In this document: piece after piece, positions 1 to 7,758 of the stretch | Layout of the letters: every line of letters begins with the position of its first letter | Numbering within the stretch: position 1 is the first letter of the stretch | Source of the DNA: Anaerolineae bacterium | Lineage (GTDB): Bacteria > Chloroflexota > Anaerolineae > E26-bin7 | DNA: 14,231 nt | Reading direction: 5' to 3' | Assembly: GCA_029933115.1 (NCBI GenBank) | Contig: JAOZOT010000049.1 | Coordinates: forward strand, 1-14,231 | Translations under genes and position numbers: made by a program | The notes under the pieces: generated by a model | What the model was told of the DNA's origin: nothing | What the model saw: only the letters and a program-made list of their open reading frames with translations | Database searches by the model: none

Positions 1-669
1 CTCCAACCACCCAACGAGGTCTCCTACCTGGGTCAAAATCAGGTCCGGCCGCATCTCAGAGAAACGCTCCGGTGAACCGGCTCCTGTCAACACAGCCGCC
101 GTCCTGGTTCCTGCCGCCCGGCCAACCTGCACGTCCAGCGGATGATCACCAACCATCAACGTCTGTTGAGGCTTGACGCCCATCAGTCGCAGAGCCGTCT
201 GCAAGTGCTCCGGGTCCGGCTTGACCGCGCTCACCTCGTCTCGTGTCAGTAGCACATCATAGACCAGTGGGTTTTCCGCCAGGATGCGTTCCACTGCCGC
301 CCGACAATTGCGGGTGACAATGGCTACTCTGATCCCTCGCTCTCGCAGCCAGCGGAGCAACTCTGGCACTTCAGGGTACATCTGAGCCCGGCTTGCTGCT
401 TCCAACTCTATAGCCACGACGGCTGCTTCGGCCTCTCGGCGGAAGGCCCGCGCCTTCTCCTCATCATCCGCCTTCAGTTCCCGCACGGCGTCCTCGATCA
501 ACTCCAGGACATAGAGGGCGCCCCGCCCTTCCATTGAAAGGCCATATTGGGACACAAGGGCTTCTATCCTGGCCCGCATCTGTCCAAAGTCAATGTTCAA
601 GTGCACCAGCGTGCCGTCAAAATCGAACAGGATGGCTTCAATGTCCCGAAGGTTTGCCCCAGAGCCCAT
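1..669 (-). CDS. HAD-superfamily hydrolase, phosphoglycolate-phosphatase-like (3' end cut by window edge)
   Basis: Reading from ATG at 669 gives 223 codons with no stop before the edge, so the C-terminus is missing. All four HAD motifs are visible. Motif I is DFDGT (Asp16 nucleophile, Asp18 acid/base). Motif II is the Thr of IVTRN (about 119). Motif III is Lys in AVKPDPE (about 150). Motif IV is GDHPLD (Asp175, Asp179). The helical stretch at about 25-105 between motifs I and II is a C1 cap. Enzymes of this type are soluble Mg-dependent phosphatases acting on small phosphorylated metabolites such as 2-phosphoglycolate or sugar phosphates; the substrate here cannot be told. An AGGAG lies 5 bases before the ATG. 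The gene starts 53 bases after the rpoC stop with no clear terminator between, so it may be cotranscribed with rpoC. Confident about the superfamily, not the substrate. Confidence 0.88.
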   Translation of the reverse strand, partial: MGSGANLRDIEAILFDFDGTLVHLNIDFGQMRARIEALVSQYGLSMEGRGALYVLELIEDAVRELKADDEEKARAFRREAEAAVVAIELEAASRAQMYPEVPELLRWLRERGIRVAIVTRNCRAAVERILAENPLVYDVLLTRDEVSAVKPDPEHLQTALRLMGVKPQQTLMVGDHPLDVQVGRAAGTRTAAVLTGAGSPERFSEMRPDLILTQVGDLVGWLE

Positions 670-722
670 GCACGCTCCTGCCAAGCCGGTTTTTGACCGG
701 GGTTTTCGTACCACAATAGCCT

Positions 723-3700
723 TTATACTCCCTCTGGAACCCTTTCCTCCTCCTCCAGTTCATCCTCTTCGGTGGAGAGGGAAGCTTCCTCGACCAGAGG
801 CAATTTAGCGGCCTCCATACTCTCCGCCTCTCCTACCTTCGCAAGGTGCTGCTTCTTCTCTCGGAAGCCTGTTCCGGCCGGAATAAGCTTGCCGATGATT
901 ACGTTTTCCTTCAGGCCGAGCAACTCGTCTGTCTTGCCTTCGATAGCTGCGTTGGCCAGGACATTGATGGTATGCTGGAAGGAAGCAGCAGACAAAAAGC
1001 TATCGGTGTTCAAGGCGGCTTTGGTTATTCCCAGCAGAACCGGCTGTGCCGTGGCTGGCTGCTGACCGGCCATAGCCACTTTAGCGTTAACGTCGGCGAA
1101 AACGAGGCGGTCTACCAGTTCTCCCATGAGGAAGTGGGTATCTCCCGGTGAGACCACACGCACCTTTTTCAACATCTGACGGATGATCATCTCCATGTGC
1201 TTATCGTTGATGTTCACCCCTTGAGAGCGGTAGACTCTTTGTATCTCCTCCAGCAGATAGCTTTGAGTGGCCTCCCGGCCCAGGATGCGCAAGATCCGAT
1301 GCGGGTTGAGGGAGCCTTCGGTCAGTTGCTGGCCGGCTACTACTCTCTGGCCGCTTTCCACCAGCAGCCGGGCAGCCGACGGCACCTCATACTCTCGCTC
1401 CTCGCGCTGCTCGTAGCGTACCACAACCTGACGGTCCTCCCGTGAGATTCTGCCTCCCGTCGTAGCTACTATCTCGCGTTCTCCACGGCGAGCCAGAGGA
1501 GTGCCCGCCTCTATCTTGTCGCCGTCTTCCACCAGGATTTTCCAGCCGCGTTTGATGTCGTATCTGTCCTCAAAGATCTCACTGGCGACGACTCTGATGC
1601 GGCGCATTCCATCCTCATGAATGATCTCCACCAGGCCATCAATGTCAGACATGATGGCCTCTCCCTTTGGAGTCCGGGCCTCGAAAAGCTCCTGGACCCG
1701 GGGCAGACCGTGGGTGATGTCGGATATACCGGCCACACCTCCTGTGTGGAAGGTACGCAGAGTGAGCTGTGTTCCTGGCTCGCCGATAGACTGGGCAGCG
1801 ATGATGCCCACCGCTTCTCCCACTTTGACCAGCCCACCGCGGGCCAGATCACGACCATAACACATAGCACACACGCCATGTCGGAGCTCACAGGCCAAAG
1901 GCGAACGAACGTAGACCTTTTCTATGCCTGCGCGTTCGATGGCTTGGGCTTGCTCTTCCTCAATCATCTGCCCTGCTTCCACGATGGTTTGCCCGTCCCC
2001 GGGCGCCACCACCGGTGCTGCTGCTATCCGCCCCAGGATCCGTTGCGCCAGGCCAGCGTTGCTCCTGGGCGCGTCCCACCCTTGAACCCAGATACCGGCC
2101 CGGGTGCCGCAGTCCTGAGCATTGATGATGATGTCTTGGGCCACGTCCACCAGGCGTCGCGTCAGATAGCCGGCGTCGGCCGTGCGCAAGGCCGTGTCGG
2201 CCAGACCTTTCCGCGCGCCGTGAGTGGAGATAAAGTACTCCAGGGCAGTCAGGCCCTCACGGAAGTTGGAACGGATGGGCAGAGCGATGATACGACCCGA
2301 AGGGTCGGCCATCAAGCCGCGCATACCGGCCAACTGTCGGATAGGCTGGAAGCCTCCTTTGGTTGCTCCTGAGACGGCCATCGCCCGGATGGGACCCGTG
2401 GGGTCCAGGCTTTGGGCGACGGCTTCGGTTATCTCGTCGGTGGCCCTGGTCCAGAGCTCCACGGTTTTGACGTACTGCTCGTCCTCGGTGATGAGGCCGC
2501 GCCGATACTGGTGTTCTACAGCGTTGACCTCTTCGGTCACCTTCTCCAGGATTTCCGCCTTGGCCTCTGGTATGGTGATGTCGCTCACGGCAATGGTCAG
2601 GCCCGATTGGGTAGCGTACTTGAAGCCTATGTCCTTGATCTTGTCTACAAATTTGGCCGTCTCCTCTGGCCCCAGTTGCTGATAGCACCGGGCTACCAGG
2701 TCTTTGAGCCGGCCTTTGTCCATCACCTCATTGACGAAGCGCAGTTCCTCCGGCAAGACTTCGTTGAAAAGGGCACGGCCAACTGTGGTCTCGATGGGTT
2801 TTTTGCGCCGTGTTGGCTTGCTGGTGACCTGGTAGACTTTGATCTTGGCGTGAAGGTCCACTATACCCAATTCATAGGCCAGGGCTACCTCTTCCAAGTT
2901 GGCAAAGATTTTGCCCTCTCCACGACACCCCTCCCGTTCCATGGTCAGATAGTAGCAACCCAACACCATATCTTTGGACGGGCCGACGACGGGTTCTCCA
3001 TTGGCCGGAAGCAGGAGGTTTTTGGTGGAAAGCATCAATTGTCGCGCTTCCTCAATGGCCGCCTTGGAGAGAGGGATATGGACAGCCATTTGGTCTCCGT
3101 CAAAGTCGGCGTTGAAAGCAGCACAGACCAGAGGGTGAATCTGAATAGCGTTGCCTTCCACCAGGACGGCCTCGAAAGCCTGGATGCCCAGACGATGCAG
3201 GGTAGGAGCCCGGTTGAGAAGAACAGGCCGCTCTTTAATCACCTCCTCCAGGACTTCCCAGACTTCGGGGCGTGCCTGCTCGACGATGCGCTTAGCCCCT
3301 TTGACGTTGGCCGCGTAATTGTATTCCACCAGCTTGCGGATGACAAAAGGCCGGAAGAGTTCCAGGGCCATTCCCTTCGGCAGACCGCACTGGTGCAATT
3401 CCAGATGCGGCCCGATGACGATGACCGAACGGCCAGAATAGTCCACCCTCTTGCCCAGCAGGTTGCGACGGAAGCGCCCTTGTTTGCCCTTGAGCATGTC
3501 TGACAGCGACTTGAGTTGCCGCCGCCCCCGGGCTGAGACCGCCTTGCCACGACGACTGTTGTCAATGAGAGAATCCACCGCTTCTTGGAGCATACGCTTC
3601 TCGTTGCGCACAATGACGTCGGGCGCCCCTAGCTCCAACAGCCTTTTCAATCTGTTGTTGCGGTTGATGACCCGCCTGTAAAGATCATTAAGGTCTGATG

Positions 3701-4985
3701 TGGCAAAGCGTCCTCCATCCAACTGGACCATAGGGCGGAGGTCCGGTGGGATAACAGGCAACACGGTCAGGATCATCCATTCGGGGCGGTTGCCTGACTT
3801 GCGGAAGGCTTCCACCACTCGCAGGCGTTTGGTGGCTTTTTTGCGCACCTGCTTGGAGCGCGTGGTCTTGATCTCGGCCCTCAACTCCTTGGCCATAGCG
3901 TCCAGGTCCATGTCCTTGAGGATGTCGTAAAAAGCCTCGGCTCCCATCTTGGCCGTGAAAACGTGTCCCCACTTCTTCTCCAATTCCCGGTAGCGAGACT
4001 CGGTCAGAAATTGGAGCGGGGCCAGGCTCATCACCTCGCTACGACTCGCTTCGGCCGTGGCCCTGAGCTGCTCTATCTGCTGGGCCAGCTTGTCTTCCTC
4101 GGCTTCGATTTCCTTCTCGGCCGCGTGGCGTAGTTGATCTATCTGAGCCTCGATGAGGACACGGTTATTCTCCTGAGCAGTCTCGATCTCTGCTTTGATT
4201 TCACTCAACCTGGACTGCACTACTTCGTTCAGGAGGGCCAGGTGTTGGCGTCCCACCGTCTCTCCTTTTTCGACGATAGTCACTGACGAAGGGGAGAAAA
4301 CCAGCGGGGCACGGACCTTTTTGCCCTGACGGTCCTCTATTTTGCTTTGCAAGGTCTGGGCCTCTTTCATGACCGACTCGATGGAGGAGGCCAACTGCTC
4401 ATCCAAGCGCCGGGCTGTGGCTTCGCCCGCCTCTTCCGCCTTCTCGATTTGCTCGGCCAGGTTCGCTTTGATTTCGTCAATCCGCTCCTGGGTGGCTTTC
4501 TCCAGACGGATTTGCTCACGGGCCAGGTCTTCGTCGAGGCGCCGCAGAGCCTTGCTGCGCGCCTCCTCGTCCACCTTGGTGATCACATACTGAGCAAAGT
4601 ACAGGACGCGGTCCAGATTTCGACGCGAGATATCGAGCAATAATCCCAGGTGGCTGGGCACCCGGCGCGTATACCAGATGTGAGCCACCGGCGCGGCCAG
4701 TTCGATGTGTCCCATGCGCTCGCGCCGGACCGAGGAGCGGGTTACTTCTACTCCACAGCGGTCACAAACGATGCCCTTATAGCGGACCTGTTTGTATTTG
4801 CCGCAGTAGCATTGCCAGTCCTTGGTCGGTCCGAAGATGGCTTCGCAGAAAAGGCCATCCTTTTCCGGCCTCAGACGGCGGTAATTGATAGTCTCGGGCT
4901 TGGTCACTTCCCCGTAGGACCAGGCTCGGATTTGTTCTGGCGAGGCCAGACTGATACGAAGAGCGCTGAAATCCTTGATATTCAA
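723..4985 (-). CDS. rpoC: DNA-directed RNA polymerase subunit beta-prime
   Basis: This is the largest catalytic subunit of RNA polymerase, 1420 residues. Visible parts in order: N-terminal zinc site (C59, C61, C74, C77); a long charged coiled-coil insert at about 138-320; the conserved core (RFRRNLLGKRVDYSGRS near 504-520); the Mg-binding NADFDGD at 625-631; the second zinc site (about C958, C1031, C1038, C1041); the bridge-helix/trigger-loop region with GEAVGIIAAQSIGEPGTQLT near 1055-1074; and an acidic C-terminal tail. The start codon is TTG at 4985, chosen because an AGGAGGT lies 6 bases upstream and the conserved N-terminus begins immediately. It overlaps the recombinase stop by 4 bases (TTGA), which suggests translational coupling. 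rpoB, normally just upstream, is not here. The insert is far longer than the short linker in Escherichia coli. Confidence 0.98.
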   Translation of the reverse strand: MNIKDFSALRISLASPEQIRAWSYGEVTKPETINYRRLRPEKDGLFCEAIFGPTKDWQCYCGKYKQVRYKGIVCDRCGVEVTRSSVRRERMGHIELAAPVAHIWYTRRVPSHLGLLLDISRRNLDRVLYFAQYVITKVDEEARSKALRRLDEDLAREQIRLEKATQERIDEIKANLAEQIEKAEEAGEATARRLDEQLASSIESVMKEAQTLQSKIEDRQGKKVRAPLVFSPSSVTIVEKGETVGRQHLALLNEVVQSRLSEIKAEIETAQENNRVLIEAQIDQLRHAAEKEIEAEEDKLAQQIEQLRATAEASRSEVMSLAPLQFLTESRYRELEKKWGHVFTAKMGAEAFYDILKDMDLDAMAKELRAEIKTTRSKQVRKKATKRLRVVEAFRKSGNRPEWMILTVLPVIPPDLRPMVQLDGGRFATSDLNDLYRRVINRNNRLKRLLELGAPDVIVRNEKRMLQEAVDSLIDNSRRGKAVSARGRRQLKSLSDMLKGKQGRFRRNLLGKRVDYSGRSVIVIGPHLELHQCGLPKGMALELFRPFVIRKLVEYNYAANVKGAKRIVEQARPEVWEVLEEVIKERPVLLNRAPTLHRLGIQAFEAVLVEGNAIQIHPLVCAAFNADFDGDQMAVHIPLSKAAIEEARQLMLSTKNLLLPANGEPVVGPSKDMVLGCYYLTMEREGCRGEGKIFANLEEVALAYELGIVDLHAKIKVYQVTSKPTRRKKPIETTVGRALFNEVLPEELRFVNEVMDKGRLKDLVARCYQQLGPEETAKFVDKIKDIGFKYATQSGLTIAVSDITIPEAKAEILEKVTEEVNAVEHQYRRGLITEDEQYVKTVELWTRATDEITEAVAQSLDPTGPIRAMAVSGATKGGFQPIRQLAGMRGLMADPSGRIIALPIRSNFREGLTALEYFISTHGARKGLADTALRTADAGYLTRRLVDVAQDIIINAQDCGTRAGIWVQGWDAPRSNAGLAQRILGRIAAAPVVAPGDGQTIVEAGQMIEEEQAQAIERAGIEKVYVRSPLACELRHGVCAMCYGRDLARGGLVKVGEAVGIIAAQSIGEPGTQLTLRTFHTGGVAGISDITHGLPRVQELFEARTPKGEAIMSDIDGLVEIIHEDGMRRIRVVASEIFEDRYDIKRGWKILVEDGDKIEAGTPLARRGEREIVATTGGRISREDRQVVVRYEQREEREYEVPSAARLLVESGQRVVAGQQLTEGSLNPHRILRILGREATQSYLLEEIQRVYRSQGVNINDKHMEMIIRQMLKKVRVVSPGDTHFLMGELVDRLVFADVNAKVAMAGQQPATAQPVLLGITKAALNTDSFLSAASFQHTINVLANAAIEGKTDELLGLKENVIIGKLIPAGTGFREKKQHLAKVGEAESMEAAKLPLVEEASLSTEEDELEEEERVPEGV

Positions 4986-5860
4986 TCTATTACCTCCTGA
5001 TCAGCTTGAATGTATCTGAGGGTCGTTTCCACGCTACGATGGCCCAATAAATTGGCCACCGTGGCCACGTCACCGGTTTCTTCCAGCATGGACGTGGCAA
5101 AGGTGTAGCGCAACGTATGGGCGGAGACGCCTGTCAGACCCGCCGCCCTGGTGTAAACGTTGACCAGCCGTTGTACCGTTCGCGCTGAGATAGAGTTGCC
5201 TTCCTGACTTAAGAACAGGTGCTTGACGTCGGGCGAAGGAGGACGCACCTGCAAATACTCTTGCAGAGCCTGACAGGCCAGGGCGTTGAGGGGGATACGC
5301 CGATGATTGTTGCCCCCATTGCCCTTCACCGTCAAGGTACCTCGGCCGTCTGTCAACTCGATGTCGGCCAATTGTAGCTCGATCAGTTCTCCGACTTTGA
5401 TGCCTGTTTGGAGGAGCAATTGGATGATGGCGTAGTCGCGTTTGATCAGGCTGGGCCTTCCCGCCTGGACTGCCTCCAGCAAGCGGGCGATTTCGTCGGC
5501 ATCGAGGGCTCTCCGTGAAATTGGGAGAGGCTGAATCCGCCTCACGTCAAGGGCCGGATTGCTTTCCATCAGGTTGGCTTGCCGGGCGAAATCGCAGAAC
5601 TTGCGGATGGCCTGCAAATGGCGGTTGACGGTGGCCGGCGACAGCCCTCTATCCATCAGGTGTTGGCAATAGGCTTGCACATCGTCAGTGGCCAAATCAA
5701 GAAGTGTACGCTGCCGGCAGCCCTGTCCCGATTCGACGCACCAACGAGCGACTCCTCGCATGTCGGCCAGGTAGTTGACGACGGTGGCTCGTGAGAAGCC
5801 CAGCCTTAGCAGGTATTGTTCAAACCGAGCGAGCAGGTCGTTATCAGTACCTTTGTCCAT
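4982..5860 (-). CDS. Tyrosine recombinase, XerC/XerD-like
   Basis: This 292-residue protein is the usual Xer size. An N-terminal SAM-like core-binding domain spans about 5-95 (helices around YLLRLGFSRATVVNYLADM and LSPATVNRHLQAIRKFCDFA), and a C-terminal catalytic domain spans about 115-285. Catalytic positions seen are Lys179 (beta-hairpin), His248 and Arg251 (HTLRYTFAT), His274 (LLGHRSVETT) and Tyr283 (LRYI). The first catalytic arginine, normally in TGLRxSE, is lysine here (TGIKVGEL, K155, codon AAA at 5398-5396). Family members break and rejoin DNA at short paired arms, for chromosome dimer resolution or for integration and excision. The ATG at 5860 has a weak AGGGA upstream. The 3' end overlaps rpoC by 4 bases. 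Repeats fill the 208 bases upstream. Whether it is a housekeeping Xer, an element integrase or a weakened enzyme is open. Confidence 0.9.
   Translation of the reverse strand: MDKGTDNDLLARFEQYLLRLGFSRATVVNYLADMRGVARWCVESGQGCRQRTLLDLATDDVQAYCQHLMDRGLSPATVNRHLQAIRKFCDFARQANLMESNPALDVRRIQPLPISRRALDADEIARLLEAVQAGRPSLIKRDYAIIQLLLQTGIKVGELIELQLADIELTDGRGTLTVKGNGGNNHRRIPLNALACQALQEYLQVRPPSPDVKHLFLSQEGNSISARTVQRLVNVYTRAAGLTGVSAHTLRYTFATSMLEETGDVATVANLLGHRSVETTLRYIQADQEVID
4992..4998 (-). promoter_or_regulatory. Shine-Dalgarno of rpoC, inside the recombinase gene
   Basis: On the minus strand AGGAGGT lies within the last codons of the recombinase, 6 bases before the TTG of rpoC. This strong site decides the TTG start and supports coupling of rpoC translation to that of the upstream gene. 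Confidence 0.85.
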
Positions 5861-5924
5861 ACGTCCCTAATGCCTCGTAACGGCGAAGCAGCGTTACGGC
5901 CCCGTTCTTTTGAAGACGAATGTA

Positions 5925-6057
5925 GCTGGACGCCGGCGTCTTTGTTCGCAGTCACGGCTTTGGCCGTTCGTCCAGTTCGCAGTGACGGCTTTAGCCGTCT
6001 AGAATGGCGAAGAGCGACTGAAGTCGCCACTACGAGCCACTACATCTTGCGGTTACA
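5925..6057 (-). repeat. Dispersed palindromic repeat, copy 1 (with internal tandem unit)
   Basis: Read on the minus strand, this block aligns along its whole length with 12019-12117 on the plus strand. It runs from TGTAACC through CGTAGTGGCGAC and ACGGCTAAAGCCGT to a palindrome GACGCCGGCGTC and GTCCA. Copy 1 is 34 bases longer, mostly because a 31-base unit is present twice. It makes up most of the gap between the recombinase and the protease gene, in which I see no promoter or other gene. Confidence 0.8.
5944..6005. repeat. Tandem duplication, period 31 bases
   Basis: Two adjacent units each contain GTTCGCAGT followed by a 14-base near-palindrome, ACGGCTTTGGCCGT at 5954-5967 and ACGGCTTTAGCCGT at 5985-5998, exactly 31 bases apart. 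The second unit is the better palindrome (6-bp arms around TT). The unit occurs once in the copy at 12019-12117. Confidence 0.8.
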
Positions 6058-6068
6058 TGCGGCTTCCT

Positions 6069-6551
6069 TCAGACTCGCGTCGGATTTGTAATCCGACGCA
6101 TCGTAGAATATCGTTGTGCTACGCCGGATTGCAAATCCGGCGAGAGCAAAGGCAATTTTCGCCTTGGGTGAACCAGCCAGTTGCAAGAATAGAAATAGGC
6201 CATTCCTTTGGGTCTGGTGAACTCTAATTTGCCCGTCGTCGGATCCAACTTCAGCCCGATGGATTCCAGTGTTTCTACCCCGATGACGGTTTGGGCTCCC
6301 TCGAAGGTAATACTTATTGAAGGAGCTTCGACCTCTTCAATCGTGATCGCCACCCCATAGGCTTTTGCTTTGACCTTTTCACCATTCCCCAGCGTTACTT
6401 CAACTCCCGGCATAGGCCCCCAGGCTCCCACTGCCTCTAATATCTCCTCTGGCAGAACAGTGTAAGTGGCCCCTGTATCAATGAGCACGTCCTTCAACTC
6501 TATAGCAGCCTTGCTTCCCCTTACTGTCACGTCTGTATGCAGATGCCCCAT
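6069..6551 (-). CDS. Retropepsin-like (clan AA) aspartic protease, single domain
   Basis: The 160-residue ORF carries DTGAT (D25-T29) after a hydrophobic strand, the signature of retroviral-type aspartic proteases that work as homodimers with one catalytic Asp per chain. The flap region follows, and then VIGVETLESIGLKLDP (about 89-103), matching the usual hydrophobic-hydrophobic-Gly plus helix and final strand. The domain is complete by about residue 113. The last 45 or so residues look unrelated, and residues about 137-144 and 152-159 are encoded by two REP-like hairpins, so the C-terminus is probably a repeat-derived extension. No signal peptide or membrane helix is seen, so a cytoplasmic protein is likely. 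The ATG at 6551 has GAGGAAGG about 8-15 bases upstream. It has its own consensus promoter. The natural substrate of such bacterial proteins is unknown. Confidence 0.8.
   Translation of the reverse strand: MGHLHTDVTVRGSKAAIELKDVLIDTGATYTVLPEEILEAVGAWGPMPGVEVTLGNGEKVKAKAYGVAITIEEVEAPSISITFEGAQTVIGVETLESIGLKLDPTTGKLEFTRPKGMAYFYSCNWLVHPRRKLPLLSPDLQSGVAQRYSTMRRITNPTRV
6077..6099. repeat. REP-like hairpin, 10-bp stem
   Basis: GCGTCGGATT, a 3-base loop (TGT), then AATCCGACGC: a perfect 10-bp stem. It pairs with a similar hairpin 22 bases further on. The open reading frame of the aspartic protease runs through it. Confidence 0.85.
6122..6142. repeat. REP-like hairpin, 9-bp stem
   Basis: CGCCGGATT, a 3-base loop (GCA), then AATCCGGCG: a perfect 9-bp stem. 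It shares the CGGATT/AATCCG core with the hairpin at 6077-6099, and the neighbouring base pairs differ in a compensated way (GTCGG/CCGAC against CGCCGG/CCGGCG). That is typical of REP-type elements. Confidence 0.85.
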
Positions 6552-6602
6552 CCTGAATACCTTCCTCAGCCCCGCAGTTGCAGAGAGATATTATACGCAG
6601 TA

Positions 6603-6631
6603 ATTATACGCTATCTCTGGTGCATTGTCAA
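6603..6631 (-). promoter_or_regulatory. Full-consensus sigma70-type promoter for the aspartic protease gene
   Basis: On the minus strand TTGACA (6631-6626), exactly 17 bases, then TATAAT (6608-6603). Both hexamers match the consensus at every base. Transcription would start near 6596, about 45 bases before the ATG at 6551. The -35 box begins 4 bases after the prfB stop codon. Confidence 0.85.
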
Positions 6632-6635
6632 GAAT

Positions 6636-7737
6636 CTACCCTTCGTCCATCGTCGCCCTGAGGTAGGCTTCCATGAAATCGTCCAGATGGCCGTTGAGCA
6701 CAGCGTCGGTGTCGGCCGTCTCGTGGCCGGTGCGCAGGTCTTTGACCAGACGATAGGGCTGCAAGACGTAGGAGCGGATCTGATTGCCCCAGCCGGCTTC
6801 TACGTGTTTGCCTTTGAGTCGAGTTCGCTCTGCTTCCTGCTTTTCCAATTCCAGGTCGTAGAGGCGTCCGCGCAGGATTTTCATGGCCACTTCACGGTTG
6901 CGGGTCTGGGAACGCTCGTTCTGGCAGGTGGCCACTATTCCCGTAGGCAGGTGGGTGATGCGCACGGCGGTGGCGTTCTTCTGCATGTGTTGGCCGCCGG
7001 GACCAGAGGAGCGATAGACTTCGATCTTGAGGTCGTTGGGGTCAATATCTACTTCAATGTCTTCGGCGATGTCAGGCCATACCTCCACCAGGGCGAAGGA
7101 GGTGTGGCGGCGCCGGGAAAAGTCGAAAGGAGAGATACGCACCAGGCGGTGGACACCGCGTTCTGCTTTGAGGTAGCCGTAGGCATAAGGCCCGGCCACT
7201 CCCACGGTGACGGTCTTTAACCCTGCTTCTTCACCCGCCAGGGAATCCAGGATCTCGGTCTTGAAATTCTTTCTCTCGGCCCAGCGCAGGTACATGCGCA
7301 ACAACATCTCGGTCCAATCCTGGGCCTCGGTGCCACCGGCGCCAGCGTGGATGGCCAAGATGGCGTCGTTCCGGTCGTACTTGCCCGAGAGGAGAAGCCG
7401 AAATTCCAGGCGATTCAACTCGGCCGCTACTTTCTCCGCCTCGGCGGCGATTTCATCCAACATGGTTTCATCGTCGTCGGCGACGGCCAAGTCCAACAGG
7501 CTTTGCAGGTCGCTCACGCGGCCGGCTAACTCTCTCCAGACACCCACCTCCTCCCGCAGCGAAGCCAACTGTTGCATAGTGGCTTGGGCTTTCTCCGGCT
7601 CATCCCAGAAACCGGTCGTGGCCGATTCTTTCTCCAGTCTAGCAATCTCTTTCTCTTTTCCGGCCAGGTCAAAGACGCACCTGTATTTCATTGATTCGGG
7701 CGTTCAGTCCATTTAACTTCTCTCTCAAATCCTCCAT
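6636..7737 (-). CDS. prfB: Peptide chain release factor 2, expressed by programmed +1 frameshift
   Basis: RF2 releases finished peptides at UGA and UAA on the ribosome. The conserved reading frame (DLAGKEKEIARLE onward) has no good start of its own. The true start is ATG at 7737, 8 bases after AAGGAGG. It reads MEDLREKLNGLNARINEIQ and on to Leu22, then meets an in-frame TGA. A +1 shift on CTT TGA C joins it to Asp23, giving 366 residues, in line with 365 in Escherichia coli. SPF, the stop-codon-reading tripeptide, is at about 202-204, and GGQ, the catalytic loop that reaches the peptidyl-transferase centre, is at about 247-249 (GPGGQHMQKNATAVR). The gene ends in TAG, which RF2 itself does not read. 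A simple gene call would wrongly begin at ATG 7691. A 359-base structured gap lies upstream. Confidence 0.96.
7668..7682 (-). promoter_or_regulatory. prfB programmed +1 frameshift site
   Basis: On the minus strand AGGTG (7682-7678), 3 bases, then CTT TGA C (7674-7668). This is the classical RF2 autoregulation site: an internal Shine-Dalgarno-like element 3 bases before the slippery CTT, followed by a UGA codon and C, a poor termination context. When RF2 is scarce the ribosome slips +1 and makes RF2. Confidence 0.95.
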
Positions 7738-7758
7738 TTTCTCTTCCTCCTTGAAGCA

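Noticed and set aside
1617..2372. Plus-strand open frame of 251 codons inside rpoC
   Set aside because: Antisense shadow of conserved rpoC sequence with no recognisable family features.
2412..3503. Long plus-strand open frame (363 codons) antisense to rpoC
   Set aside because: It lies wholly inside the strongly conserved rpoC frame; its translation shows no domain or coherent hydrophobic pattern and it has no ribosome site. It is a shadow of a GC-rich gene.
5925..6142. CRISPR array
   Set aside because: The repeats are few, of mixed length and palindromic, with no regular unique spacers and no cas genes nearby.
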